A stretch of 5,517 nt of DNA from Desulfobacterales bacterium (GTDB lineage Bacteria > Desulfobacterota > DSM-4660 > Desulfatiglandales > Desulfatiglandaceae). The notes under the pieces are model-generated. The model was not told where the DNA came from. It saw nothing but the letters and a program-made list of their open reading frames with translations, and searched no databases. A program made the translations under genes and the position numbers. Positions 1 to 4,753 of the stretch are shown piece by piece. The stretch covers positions 1-5,517 of the forward strand of contig JAMOVZ010000433.1 of NCBI GenBank assembly GCA_027061865.1, read 5' to 3'. The first letter of the stretch is position 1; every line of letters begins with the position of its first letter.

Positions 1-178
1 GAACCGCTACTGGCCTGACCTGTGGATCATGATCGCCATCATCATCGGCGGTTTTGTCGGCGGCATGATTGGGAGCAGGATGCAGAAGATGTTCAGCGAG
101 AAGACCTTGAAGTGGACACTTGCTATAGTGCTCTTCTTCTTGTTCTTCCGCTTCTTCAAGATATTTATTTGGATATAA
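1..178 (+). CDS. C-terminal end of a TauE/SafE-family membrane permease (partial)
   Basis: The frame starting at base 2 is open from the window edge and gives 58 residues before a TAA at 176-178. Two hydrophobic helices are visible, around residues 8-24 and 38-57. They are joined by a short polar loop of the type GGMIGSRMQKMFSEKTLK. A glycine-rich helix, then GSR, a basic/polar loop with S-E-K-T-L-K and a last helix is the usual ending of TauE/SafE (DUF81) permeases, which are inner-membrane proteins linked to export or uptake of sulfite and organosulfonates. The substrate cannot be told from this fragment. The rest of the gene lies upstream of the window. A hairpin-forming repeat begins seven bases after the stop and separates it from the next gene on the same strand. 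The family call rests on pattern memory of a short fragment, so another small polytopic transporter is possible. Confidence 0.6.
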   Translation, partial: NRYWPDLWIMIAIIIGGFVGGMIGSRMQKMFSEKTLKWTLAIVLFFLFFRFFKIFIWI

Positions 179-184
179 CCCCTC

Positions 185-222
185 AATCCCCCTACCCCCT
201 TTTACTAGGGGGAGGGGGGATT
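185..222. repeat. Palindromic C5/G6 intergenic repeat, copy 1
   Basis: Two 15-base arms, AATCCCCCTACCCCC (185-199) and GGGGGAGGGGGGATT (208-222), match at 13 of 15 positions as an inverted repeat around an 8-base loop. Transcribed, this gives a very stable hairpin between the permease stop and the ribosome binding site of the next gene. It could trim, attenuate or protect the mRNA. There is no U-run after the stem on the plus strand, so it is not a standard terminator. The same arm motif recurs elsewhere in the window. Confidence 0.8.
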
Positions 223-236
223 TAAGGATAACAAAC

Positions 237-812
237 ATGGAGCACCTCCTGGATCAGCTTTGGTTCAAAACCCTTGAGGGAGTCCACGTCCTTAAAAGCG
301 GGGTGGACTCCCTCCTCAACCCCCTCAACTCCCTCGGCCCTGCCGTTCCGATTTTTGTAGTGGCCTTGGCAACGGTTATCCTCACAAAGGTCCTAAGCCG
401 CTATGTCAAGACCAAGCGGTATGTCCGTTTGGAAAAGGAGTTTCTTTACTGGAAGGGATTGAGGGAAGAAGCTGCCAGTGTGGATAACCCTGAAGTCGCC
501 CGCGCCCTGGAAAAAGGCATCGATCAGGCAGAACTTAACAAGGTTTATTTTGACTACATGGTCGAAGGCTTCCTGCTTAGCCTTGTTACCCGGATGCTCC
601 CTATTGTCTCGGCCCTGGCTTACGTAAACGAGGCATACAGGCCGGAAAACCTCATCGCCCTGTTTGGCAGGCCTTCAGTCTTTGAATCTTTCTCTCTTGG
701 GGCCCCTCCTTGGTTCATAATCTGCCTGGTTATCATCTATACCACTTGGGCAATTGCCAAACGCATGGTTATCAAACGCTTCTCCCACCTCGCTCCATCC
801 CCTCTTAACTAG
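237..812 (+). CDS. Three-helix membrane protein resembling the DUF106/EMC3 (Oxa1 superfamily) type
   Basis: 191 residues. The ATG at 237 is preceded by AAGGA at 224-228 with an 8-base gap, which supports this start. Hydrophobic helices are seen at about 34-53, 109-131 and 157-175. Between the first two lies a long charged stretch (about 57-105, rich in K, R, E with L/Y spacing) that should form a cytoplasmic helical hairpin. One helix, a charged coiled hairpin, then two helices is the core layout of DUF106/EMC3/TMCO1-like members of the YidC/Oxa1/Get1 superfamily, which help insert membrane proteins. The layout is seen; the family membership is inference, and I see no unique motif that proves it. 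The protein is far shorter than bacterial YidC and lacks its large periplasmic domain. It lies 58 bases after a TauE-like gene and upstream of another small membrane protein on the same strand, so the three may be co-transcribed unless the hairpin repeats intervene. Confidence 0.55.
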   Translation: MEHLLDQLWFKTLEGVHVLKSGVDSLLNPLNSLGPAVPIFVVALATVILTKVLSRYVKTKRYVRLEKEFLYWKGLREEAASVDNPEVARALEKGIDQAELNKVYFDYMVEGFLLSLVTRMLPIVSALAYVNEAYRPENLIALFGRPSVFESFSLGAPPWFIICLVIIYTTWAIAKRMVIKRFSHLAPSPLN

Positions 813-888
813 CTCCAATATTTTCCCATTTCCCTAAAGCCCCTTTAATTCCCTGCCTGCCTATGCTAAAGCTGTACCAGCGAAACGG

Positions 889-960
889 ATCACCCCTTCT
901 ACCCTCTTTTTCAAAGGGCCGCCTATATTCCCTTTTTTCAAGAAAGGAGGCAGGGGGATT
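889..960. repeat. Degenerate palindromic repeat, copy 2
   Basis: This is an eroded member of the same family. The left side reads ATCACCCCTTCTACCCTC and the right side ends AGGAGGCAGGGGGATT at 960. An internal CCCTTT/AAAGG hairpin lies at about 930-947. The 175-base gap between the two flanking membrane-protein genes holds this repeat and, in 813-888, no open frame or regulatory motif I can support. Confidence 0.55.
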
Positions 961-987
961 GTTGAGACTCAAAAAAAGGAGGCATCA

Positions 988-1362
988 ATGGAGCTGATTG
1001 CGTACCTTGCGGCACTTCTTTTGGCATTGTTTAATGGCAAACTGGTTGCCGGTGCCATAAGCGGGATTGTCATCACTCCCCTTGCAAAACCGTTTGAAAG
1101 GCTGGCGTTAATAAAAAGGTACATCGTCCCCTTTGTGCAAGGCCTGTTTATGGGAGCAGTGGCGCTTTACACTGCAAGATGGTTTCTGGAATGGGTGAAG
1201 TTGAATTTGGGACTTCCCTTTGTCATAGTCTTGGCGCTTTGCCTTGTTGTGATAAACTCTATCCTTATGAGAAACCCTGCCGAGAGGCACTTTCACGCCT
1301 CGGCCTGCACCGGGGAACTTACCGCCCTCATCATCCTCGCATTCCACCTCTCCCTCACCTAA
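988..1362 (+). CDS. Small hydrophobic membrane protein, unknown function
   Basis: 124 residues. The ATG at 988 follows a strong AAGGAGG at 976-982 with a 5-base gap, so the start is well supported and the gene is probably real. Hydrophobic segments lie at roughly 4-30, 46-66, 76-94 and 107-123, suggesting four membrane helices. The connecting loops are short and basic (FERLALIKRY, MRNPAERH). I do not recognise a family; GAISGIVITPLAKPFERL and the His/Cys-containing segment HFHASACTGE before the last helix are the only distinctive stretches. It follows the DUF106-like gene on the same strand, but a 175-base gap with a repeat separates them. Its TAA stop (1360-1362) runs directly into the next palindromic repeat, which starts at 1361. 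Homology searching of the loops would be the quickest way to name it. Confidence 0.7.
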   Translation: MELIAYLAALLLALFNGKLVAGAISGIVITPLAKPFERLALIKRYIVPFVQGLFMGAVALYTARWFLEWVKLNLGLPFVIVLALCLVVINSILMRNPAERHFHASACTGELTALIILAFHLSLT

Positions 1363-1425
1363 TCCCCTTGGTCCCTCTTTGGAAAAAGGGGAGTCCTATT
1401 TCTCCCCCTTCTTAAAGGAGAGAAT
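1361..1425. repeat. Degenerate palindromic repeat, copy 3, in a convergent gap
   Basis: The arm starts AATCCCCTTGGTCCCTCTTT at 1361, matching the 2397 copy with one C lost and one change. It continues into AAAAAGGGG and then a second C-run/GGAGAG hairpin up to 1425. It fills the 63 bases between two convergent genes, overlapping the stop of the plus-strand membrane gene by two bases and abutting the stop of the minus-strand toxin. The CCCTCTTT/AAAAAGGGG and CCTT/AAGG stems may serve as a two-way transcription terminator. That role is inferred from position only. Confidence 0.6.
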
Positions 1426-1680
1426 TTAATAAACCTCCCTCCTGTGACCCACCTTTAGCACCTGGATTTGCTTCTTCTTCCAATCTACATCGAACAACAC
1501 TCTATAGTTTCCCACCCTGAGCCTAAAGTCTGCCAGAGGATGATTTTTGAGCCGTTTTATCTGGGATATGTTAGGGAAGTCTTTGAGTTCTAGAATGGCC
1601 TGCTTGATTACAGGGAGATTGTAAGGCGCAATCCTTTTTAAATCTTTTAAGACACTTTTGGCATAAATTATTTCAAACAC
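1426..1680 (-). CDS. RelE/ParE-family toxin of a type II toxin-antitoxin pair
   Basis: 84 residues, the usual length of RelE-family toxins. It opens with FEIIYAKSVLKDLKRI, followed by two helices. The core then runs FRLRVGNYRVLFDVD (about 52-66) and IQVLKVGHRREVY at the C-terminus. That R-x-R-V-G-x-Y-R-V followed by V-x-x-V-G-H-R-R-x-x-Y pattern is typical of RelE/ParE. R53, R55, R60, H79-R81 and Y84 occupy the area where RelE uses basic residues and a C-terminal Tyr on ribosome-bound mRNA. Whether this one cuts mRNA (RelE) or poisons gyrase (ParE) cannot be read from sequence; the basic set favours RelE. The start is GTG at 1680, with AAGGA five bases before it. The frame overlaps the antitoxin's last eight bases, so translation is probably coupled. 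The pair lies next to a repeat and a possible IS end, as expected for an accessory module. Confidence 0.85.
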   Translation of the reverse strand: MFEIIYAKSVLKDLKRIAPYNLPVIKQAILELKDFPNISQIKRLKNHPLADFRLRVGNYRVLFDVDWKKKQIQVLKVGHRREVY

Positions 1681-1867
1681 CGAGTTCCTTCCATATTTCT
1701 TCGTGACTTAAAGTGGCCCCCTTTCTTATCTCCTCTTTTCTGGCCGAGATCTCCTCTTTCAATTTCGCGTACTTTGATTGGCTGACCAGAAGCTTTACAA
1801 AATAGGCCACCTTCTGCTTATCCTCATCATCTAGTTTTTGCAGCATGTTTACTTGAATTGTAGCCAC
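1673..1867 (-). CDS. Antitoxin partner of the RelE/ParE toxin
   Basis: 64 residues from a GTG start at 1867. The frame is open to an ATG at 1912, but GGAGG at 1874-1878 (minus strand) sits six bases before the GTG, and the protein then begins ATIQVNMLQKL, a natural antitoxin start. The longer form would add a 15-residue tail with no ribosome site of its own. The N-terminal half is a predicted helix (LQKLDDEDKQKVAYFVKLLVSQ). The C-terminal half is highly charged (LKEEISARKEEIRKG) and ends SHEEIWKELGV, an ending often seen in small RelB-like antitoxins of RelE/ParE toxins. The charged tail would wrap the toxin. No ribbon-helix-helix or Phd fold can be assigned with confidence. Its TGA lies inside the first codons of the toxin gene. 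Confidence 0.8.
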   Translation of the reverse strand: MATIQVNMLQKLDDEDKQKVAYFVKLLVSQSKYAKLKEEISARKEEIRKGATLSHEEIWKELGV

Positions 1868-1873
1868 AGGCCA

Positions 1874-1878
1874 CCTCC
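1874..1878 (-). promoter_or_regulatory. Ribosome binding site that sets the antitoxin start
   Basis: GGAGG on the minus strand, six bases before GTG at 1867. It falls inside the longer open frame that begins at ATG 1912 and argues against that longer start. Confidence 0.7.
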
Positions 1879-1912
1879 CCACTAGGTTCATTAATAATCT
1901 GTTTTGACACAT

Positions 1913-1926
1913 ATTATCATAGATAA
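1913..1926 (-). promoter_or_regulatory. Candidate toxin-antitoxin promoter -10 and operator
   Basis: The minus strand reads TATGATAAT (1921-1913), a good -10 element. It would put the transcript start about 40 bases before the antitoxin GTG. The perfect dyad TTATC-ATA-GATAA at 1914-1926 overlaps it, where an autorepressing antitoxin would be expected to bind. No convincing -35 box is seen at the right spacing, so the promoter would be weak or activator dependent. The function is inferred. Confidence 0.4.
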
Positions 1927-1960
1927 GCTTTATGGTAAATTAGAGTTAGCACCAAATCCC

Positions 1961-1987
1961 GGGGCTGTCCACCAAACTGTGTAAATT
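1961..1987. mobile_element. Possible orphan terminal inverted repeat of an IS256-like element
   Basis: GGGGCTGTCCACC followed by AAACTGTGTAAATT resembles IS256-family ends, which often pair a G-rich outer tip and CTGTCC with an inner TGTGTAAA. No transposase remnant is adjacent and no partner end (TTTACACAGTTTGG) occurs in the window. The element would have extended to the right, where the DUF559 gene now begins within about 15 bases, so it would be a remnant. The call rests on recalled consensus features. Confidence 0.4.
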
Positions 1988-1999
1988 GATAAACTATGC

Positions 2000-2377
2000 C
2001 TAATCCCCCTTGTTCCTCCTTAACACCTTTTCAACCTCCTTGAATATCACTTCGACTACCTCATTCGTATTTTTCAAAACCTCCCTAGAGTTAAACCTCA
2101 ACACCCTGAGCCCGATCCTCTTCATATAGGAATCCCTAATCTCATCCTTTCGGCTCTGTTCTCCTACAAAATGCTGAGAGCCGTCTATCTCTATGACCAT
2201 CCTGGCCCCTGGCACATAGAAGTCCACAATGTATTCCCCAATGGGGCGCTGCCTGTAGACCTGAAGCCCCAGAAGCTGTTTTTTCCTGAGCCGAGACCAA
2301 AGCAGCCTCTCTGCATCTGTGGGGTTTTTCCTCAGCTCCCTGGCAAATGCTTTCAGTCTCTTCCGATACGGAGGCAT
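2000..2377 (-). CDS. DUF559 endonuclease-like protein (Vsr/PD-(D/E)XK fold)
   Basis: 125 residues, the normal size for a stand-alone DUF559 protein. Family signatures in order are: ARELRKNPTDAERLLWSRLR (12-31), VYRQRPIGEYIVDFYVP (40-56), VIEIDGSQHF (61-70), D78-x-x-R81, and VLRFNSREVL (92-101). E23, D52, E63, D65, Q68 and H69 are the likely active-site or metal-binding group, by analogy with Vsr-like nucleases. I chose ATG at 2377 because AAGGA (2385-2389) lies seven bases before it and the family usually starts with a short M-P-x-Y-x-x-x-L lead. A TTG at 2398 would add seven residues but lies in the repeat and lacks a proper ribosome site. The biological role of DUF559 proteins is not established; a nuclease is assumed from the fold. 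A copy of the palindromic-repeat arm lies at each end: an intact hairpin repeat starts 20 bases upstream of the ATG, and the last codons with part of the stop lie in a half-repeat. Confidence 0.85.
   Translation of the reverse strand: MPPYRKRLKAFARELRKNPTDAERLLWSRLRKKQLLGLQVYRQRPIGEYIVDFYVPGARMVIEIDGSQHFVGEQSRKDEIRDSYMKRIGLRVLRFNSREVLKNTNEVVEVIFKEVEKVLRRNKGD
2002..2023. repeat. Half copy of the palindromic repeat forming the 3' end of the DUF559 gene
   Basis: AATCCCCCTTGTTCCTCCTT plus AA matches the left arm of the 2397 copy at 19 of 22 positions and in the same orientation, but has no matching right arm. On the minus strand it supplies the codons for R-N-K-G-D and the TA of the TAG stop. 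The DUF559 gene thus lies between two direct copies of this arm. Confidence 0.7.
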
Positions 2378-2396
2378 AGCTACGTCCTTAATCTCC

Positions 2397-2441
2397 AATC
2401 CCCCTTGGTCCCCCTTTAGAAAAGGGGGGCCAGGGGGGATT
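2397..2441. repeat. Intact palindromic repeat, 21-bp stem hairpin
   Basis: The left arm (2397-2417) and right arm (2421-2441) pair over all 21 positions if two wobble pairs are allowed, around a 3-base AGA loop. The arm is modular: AATCCCCC, a TTGGT/CCA linker, then CCCCCTTT. This is the best-preserved copy in the window. It lies between the porin terminator and the DUF559 start. It probably forms a strong hairpin in transcripts of either strand. Confidence 0.9.
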
Positions 2442-2448
2442 TATCCTC

Positions 2449-2485
2449 AAAAAAAGAGCCCTTCCCTCTAAGGGGGAAGAGCTCT
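2449..2485 (-). terminator. Rho-independent terminator of the porin gene
   Basis: On the minus strand AGAGCTCTTCCC and GGGAAGGGCTCT form a 12-bp stem with one wobble pair and a 7-base CCTTAGA loop. A run of seven T follows immediately. It begins 29 bases after the porin stop and should end that transcript before the DUF559 gene. Confidence 0.93.
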
Positions 2486-2514
2486 CACTAGCCTAAAGGC
2501 TGATTAAGACAAAA

Positions 2515-3645
2515 TTAGAATGCGATCTGGAACATCACGCCAGCCACGGTCTCTTTGCCGTGATCCATGTCAACACCAGCGATTTCATCTTCCCAATCAT
2601 AGAACATGAGTTCGGGCCTGAGCATGAAGCCCTTGGCAAGAGGAATCCTGGCGGTGATACCGTACATGGTCCTATCTCTCTCAAAATCATTGGCGGTTCC
2701 ACTGGGGTCAACCTCGCTCTTGAGTGCACCATAGATGAGATGCGGGGTGATTTTCCCAAGCTTGAAGCTCACATCAATCCAGTAAGAGAGGTCGTCGGTG
2801 TCAGTCAGGTCTCCGGTGGCGCCATTGTAATAAGGGGCCACAGCGCCGTGAGAATCCCTGCTATAGGACCAGTTTTCACCCGTATTGACCTCTGCTGCGA
2901 TCATAAGCGGGCCAAAACCGAACTTCACACCCAGGGAGGCTCCCCAAGCGGTAAATGTGTCTTCCTGGCCGCTTGCCACATCATCAAAGGTCTGCTTGTG
3001 ATAGAACAAGCTGGGATAGACCTTGATAGGGCCAAAATAAAGAGGAACACCCAGATCAATCCTGGGAAGCTTGGAATCATTGTCAGCTGCGGCGCCAAGG
3101 GCAGCAGGAGCAGCCATCTCGTGAGGATCTGAGAACACCAGCCTCACAAAGCCCAGGTCCTCGAGCTTCCACTGAAACCTGATCTGAGGAGACCTAGTTT
3201 GATCATAGTTGCCCCAACCGTTTCCGACAACATGGCCGCCAGCCATGTGGCCCACTACGGTGTCAGGAGCCAGGGGTGAAATGGGAAGTGAAGTCTGGCC
3301 GGCAAGAATCCTGAACTGGGGGTTGACATCCCACCACCCGTAAAGGTGCCTTAGATATGTTAAGTTTCCGAAACCTGTCCTTCCGCCAAGGCCGAATTCC
3401 ACAAAAAGCCCAACATTGTCTTCGTTGGTCAGCCTTGCCTTGAACCTGCTGAAGACTGCCAGGTCCCAATAAATCGTGTCGAAGTCAGAGTCAGCACCTG
3501 TGGGGTCTTCATCATTTGTAACTTCGTTCTTATAGTAGTTAACCTCTTGAAACACTATGCCGCCGAGATAGGTCTTAGCCATGGCAGGCACGGTAAATGC
3601 CACGAGCAGTGCAGCTGCAAAAAGAACTGCTAGAATCTTTTTCAT
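2515..3645 (-). CDS. Outer-membrane beta-barrel protein, porin-like
   Basis: 376 residues. ATG at 3645 has AGGAGG (3654-3659) eight bases upstream. The N-terminus is a clear Sec signal peptide: MKK, a hydrophobic core LAVLFAAALLVAFTVP, and an AMA cleavage site after residue 23. The mature protein shows alternating hydrophobic/polar strands with aromatic girdles (IYWDLAVFSRFKARL, VGLFVEFGLGG, LRHLYGWWDV, FRILAGQTSLPISPL) and acidic loops with D/N/T/G. It ends VMFQIAF, with the terminal Phe used by the BAM machinery. These features indicate an outer-membrane barrel, and the size fits a general or substrate-specific porin of about 14-18 strands. AGQTS and P-rich segments recall porins in which a loop folds into the channel. 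Substrate is unknown. It has its own candidate promoter and a strong terminator, so it is probably monocistronic. The 5' region is unusually long and structured. Confidence 0.82.
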   Translation of the reverse strand: MKKILAVLFAAALLVAFTVPAMAKTYLGGIVFQEVNYYKNEVTNDEDPTGADSDFDTIYWDLAVFSRFKARLTNEDNVGLFVEFGLGGRTGFGNLTYLRHLYGWWDVNPQFRILAGQTSLPISPLAPDTVVGHMAGGHVVGNGWGNYDQTRSPQIRFQWKLEDLGFVRLVFSDPHEMAAPAALGAAADNDSKLPRIDLGVPLYFGPIKVYPSLFYHKQTFDDVASGQEDTFTAWGASLGVKFGFGPLMIAAEVNTGENWSYSRDSHGAVAPYYNGATGDLTDTDDLSYWIDVSFKLGKITPHLIYGALKSEVDPSGTANDFERDRTMYGITARIPLAKGFMLRPELMFYDWEDEIAGVDMDHGKETVAGVMFQIAF

Positions 3646-3672
3646 AACCCTTTCCTCCTAAAGAAAGAATTT

Positions 3673-3702
3673 ATTATGTTTAAAACCTTAAACCCTTGCC
3701 AA
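3673..3702 (-). promoter_or_regulatory. Candidate promoter of the porin gene with internal dyad
   Basis: On the minus strand TTGGCA (3702-3697) and CATAAT (3678-3673) are spaced by 18 bases, a fair sigma-70 pair that would give a leader of roughly 20-25 bases. The dyad GTTTAA-aacc-TTAAAC at 3678-3693 lies in the spacer and could be an operator. A sigma-54 reading (GG-N10-GC) was checked and does not fit. Confidence 0.45.
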
Positions 3703-3810
3703 ACAATCCTCTTTTCCCTCTCTCCATTTCGCCTTCCCGCTATCACCTCCTTTCCCCGCTTTTTATCGGCATTGATACAGCTTGGATGAAATACTAATTT
3801 TTTTCAGCCG

Positions 3811-3830
3811 TGTCAACACCTTTTTTGACA
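3811..3830 (-). promoter_or_regulatory. TGTCAA/TTGACA dyad with a possible upstream porin promoter
   Basis: TGTCAA (3811-3816) and TTGACA (3825-3830) form a 6-bp inverted repeat around an 8-base loop. On the minus strand the copy at 3816-3811 reads TTGACA and is followed 17 bases later by TATTTC, a mediocre -10. It could be a second promoter toward the porin or a regulator site. The support is weak. Confidence 0.25.
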
Positions 3831-3890
3831 TAATCCCCTCAAAACCAATCTCCTTTCTCCCTCTCTTAACGGAAACCCAAAAACCCCTTT

Positions 3891-3923
3891 TTACCCATTT
3901 CTGGTCAGACCTGTTTCGGGTAA
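3891..3923. repeat. 33-bp nested dyad, copy A
   Basis: Outer arms TTACCC and GGGTAA enclose an inner GGTC-A-GACC dyad. It matches copy B at 27 of 33 positions in the same orientation. It lies about 250 bases upstream of the porin start codon. A paired protein-binding site or RNA hairpin is inferred. Confidence 0.6.
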
Positions 3924-4001
3924 TATTTTTCTTGGCCTCCCTGCTCACTTTATGCATCCGGCTTTTATTTATGTTGTCATTTCACTAAATTGTAACCTTC
4001 T

Positions 4002-4034
4002 TTACCCATTTGTGGTCAAACCAATTTTGAGTAA
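4002..4034. repeat. 33-bp nested dyad, copy B
   Basis: Outer arms TTACCC and GAGTAA (one mismatch from perfect) enclose an inner TGGT-CAA-ACCA dyad. It has the same length as copy A and starts 111 bases from it. Four of the six differences lie at or beside the inner dyad, yet that dyad is kept in shifted form. This suggests constraint on the structure. Confidence 0.6.
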
Positions 4035-4098
4035 TTACTTAGAATTCCCTCGCTTCAGTTCCCCAATCTGCCCATCTTATTGAAAAAGGCATTCACGG

Positions 4099-4139
4099 AT
4101 TATTCGCCCTGCCTTCCTTTCGGGGAGAGGGGCAATAAT
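4099..4139 (-). terminator. Possible hairpin terminator after rfbC
   Basis: ATTATT-C-GCCC (4099-4109) can pair with GGGC-AATAAT (4130-4139) across an imperfect C/G-rich middle with several wobble pairs and bulges, so A/T tracts flank a G/C stem. It begins 46 bases after the rfbC stop. The stem is irregular and there is no clean T-run, so termination here is uncertain. It may instead be a decayed palindromic repeat. Confidence 0.3.
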
Positions 4140-4184
4140 GTGAAAGGCCTCTTTTGGCAAGGGGACTGACTATCGAGCGGTTCT

Positions 4185-4736
4185 TCACTGTGGCAGGCGC
4201 TCAGGAAGGATATCCTTGAGGCGAGGAAGGCCAGCATCCTTCTCTGAAAGGATGGGGGCATCAATAGGCCACTCGATTCCAAGGTCGGGATCTGACCAGA
4301 GCACCCCACCCTCTGAGCCCGGCGCATAGTAGGCACTGCACTTGTAAATTACTGTGGCAGTATCGCTCAGGACACAAAACCCATGGGCAAAGCCTTCAGG
4401 GATAAATATCTGGCGCATGCTCTTTCCGGAGAGGATCACAGAGGTCCACTTCCCGAACGTGGGGGAGTTTCGCCTAATGTCAACAGCTACGTCAAATATT
4501 TCTCCCTCTGCCACAAAGACCAGCTTGGCCTGCTGATGCGGGTACTGGTAGTGGAGGCCACGGAGCACGCCCTTCCTTGAAAAAGAGAGGTTGTCCTGCA
4601 AAAAGGTGGCCTCAATCCCTGCCTCACGGTATCTCTCGTATTGGTAAACTTCAAGGAAGTGGCCCCTATGATCTTCGAATTTATCGGGCTCAATTATTAT
4701 GACCCCGCCCAACTCCTTGTCTTGCCATACCTTCAT
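4185..4736 (-). CDS. rfbC: dTDP-4-dehydrorhamnose 3,5-epimerase
   Basis: 183 residues, the standard length for RfbC/RmlC. This cytoplasmic enzyme epimerises C3 and C5 of dTDP-4-keto-6-deoxyglucose, the third step of dTDP-L-rhamnose synthesis. Family landmarks are present in order: FEDHRGHFLEVY (20-31), FLQDNLSFSRKGVLRGLHYQ (45-64), KLVFVAEGEIFDVAVDIRR (71-89), SPTFGKW, IFIPEGFAHGF (110-120), TVIYKCSAYYAPGSEGGVLW (128-147), then GIEWP and LSEKDAGLP (163-171). H62 and D167 match the catalytic His-Asp pair, Y131 the general acid, and R59, K71 and H118 the substrate-binding set, so the enzyme looks intact. ATG at 4736 follows AAGGGG with a six-base gap. It lies downstream of rfbA on the same strand across a 146-base spacer with a hairpin repeat and a heptamer array. 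rfbB and rfbD are not in the window. Confidence 0.96.
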   Translation of the reverse strand: MKVWQDKELGGVIIIEPDKFEDHRGHFLEVYQYERYREAGIEATFLQDNLSFSRKGVLRGLHYQYPHQQAKLVFVAEGEIFDVAVDIRRNSPTFGKWTSVILSGKSMRQIFIPEGFAHGFCVLSDTATVIYKCSAYYAPGSEGGVLWSDPDLGIEWPIDAPILSEKDAGLPRLKDILPERLPQ

Positions 4737-4753
4737 GTGCCACCCCTTCTCGA

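Larger units (their letters stand above)
3646..4184. other. 539-base non-coding region between rfbC and the porin gene
   Basis: No convincing gene is seen here. Open frames on both strands are short, lack ribosome sites and have low-complexity composition (plus-strand C/T-rich). The region holds a candidate porin promoter with a dyad (3673-3702), a TGTCAA/TTGACA dyad (3811-3830), two 33-bp nested dyads (3891-3923 and 4002-4034) and a hairpin near the rfbC end (4099-4139). Its length and structure suggest regulation of the porin gene or an unannotated small RNA. Confidence 0.6.

Noticed and set aside
1868..1912. Longer antitoxin starting at ATG 1912
   Set aside because: The good ribosome site GGAGG lies within this extension and serves GTG 1867. 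The extension would also start within the candidate promoter.
2378..2398. Longer DUF559 protein starting at TTG 2398
   Set aside because: The TTG lies at the repeat edge without a suitable ribosome site, whereas ATG 2377 has AAGGA at seven bases.
2560..3132. A 190-codon open frame on the plus strand
   Set aside because: It is wholly antisense to the porin gene, which has a signal peptide, ribosome site, terminator and barrel pattern. The antisense product has no recognisable domain.
3685..3702. Sigma-54 promoter before the porin
   Set aside because: TTTGGCAAGGGTTTAAGG has GG but not GC ten bases later, so the -12 element is missing.
3763..3957. A basic 64-codon minus-strand frame upstream of the porin
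   Set aside because: This is the reverse reading of the same purine-rich strand. Its Lys/Arg richness reflects composition, and no ribosome site or family signature is seen.
3782..3988. A hydrophobic 68-codon plus-strand frame in the porin upstream region
   Set aside because: It starts with TTG and has no ribosome site. Its Phe/Leu richness follows from C/T-rich DNA, and it runs through one of the two dyads.
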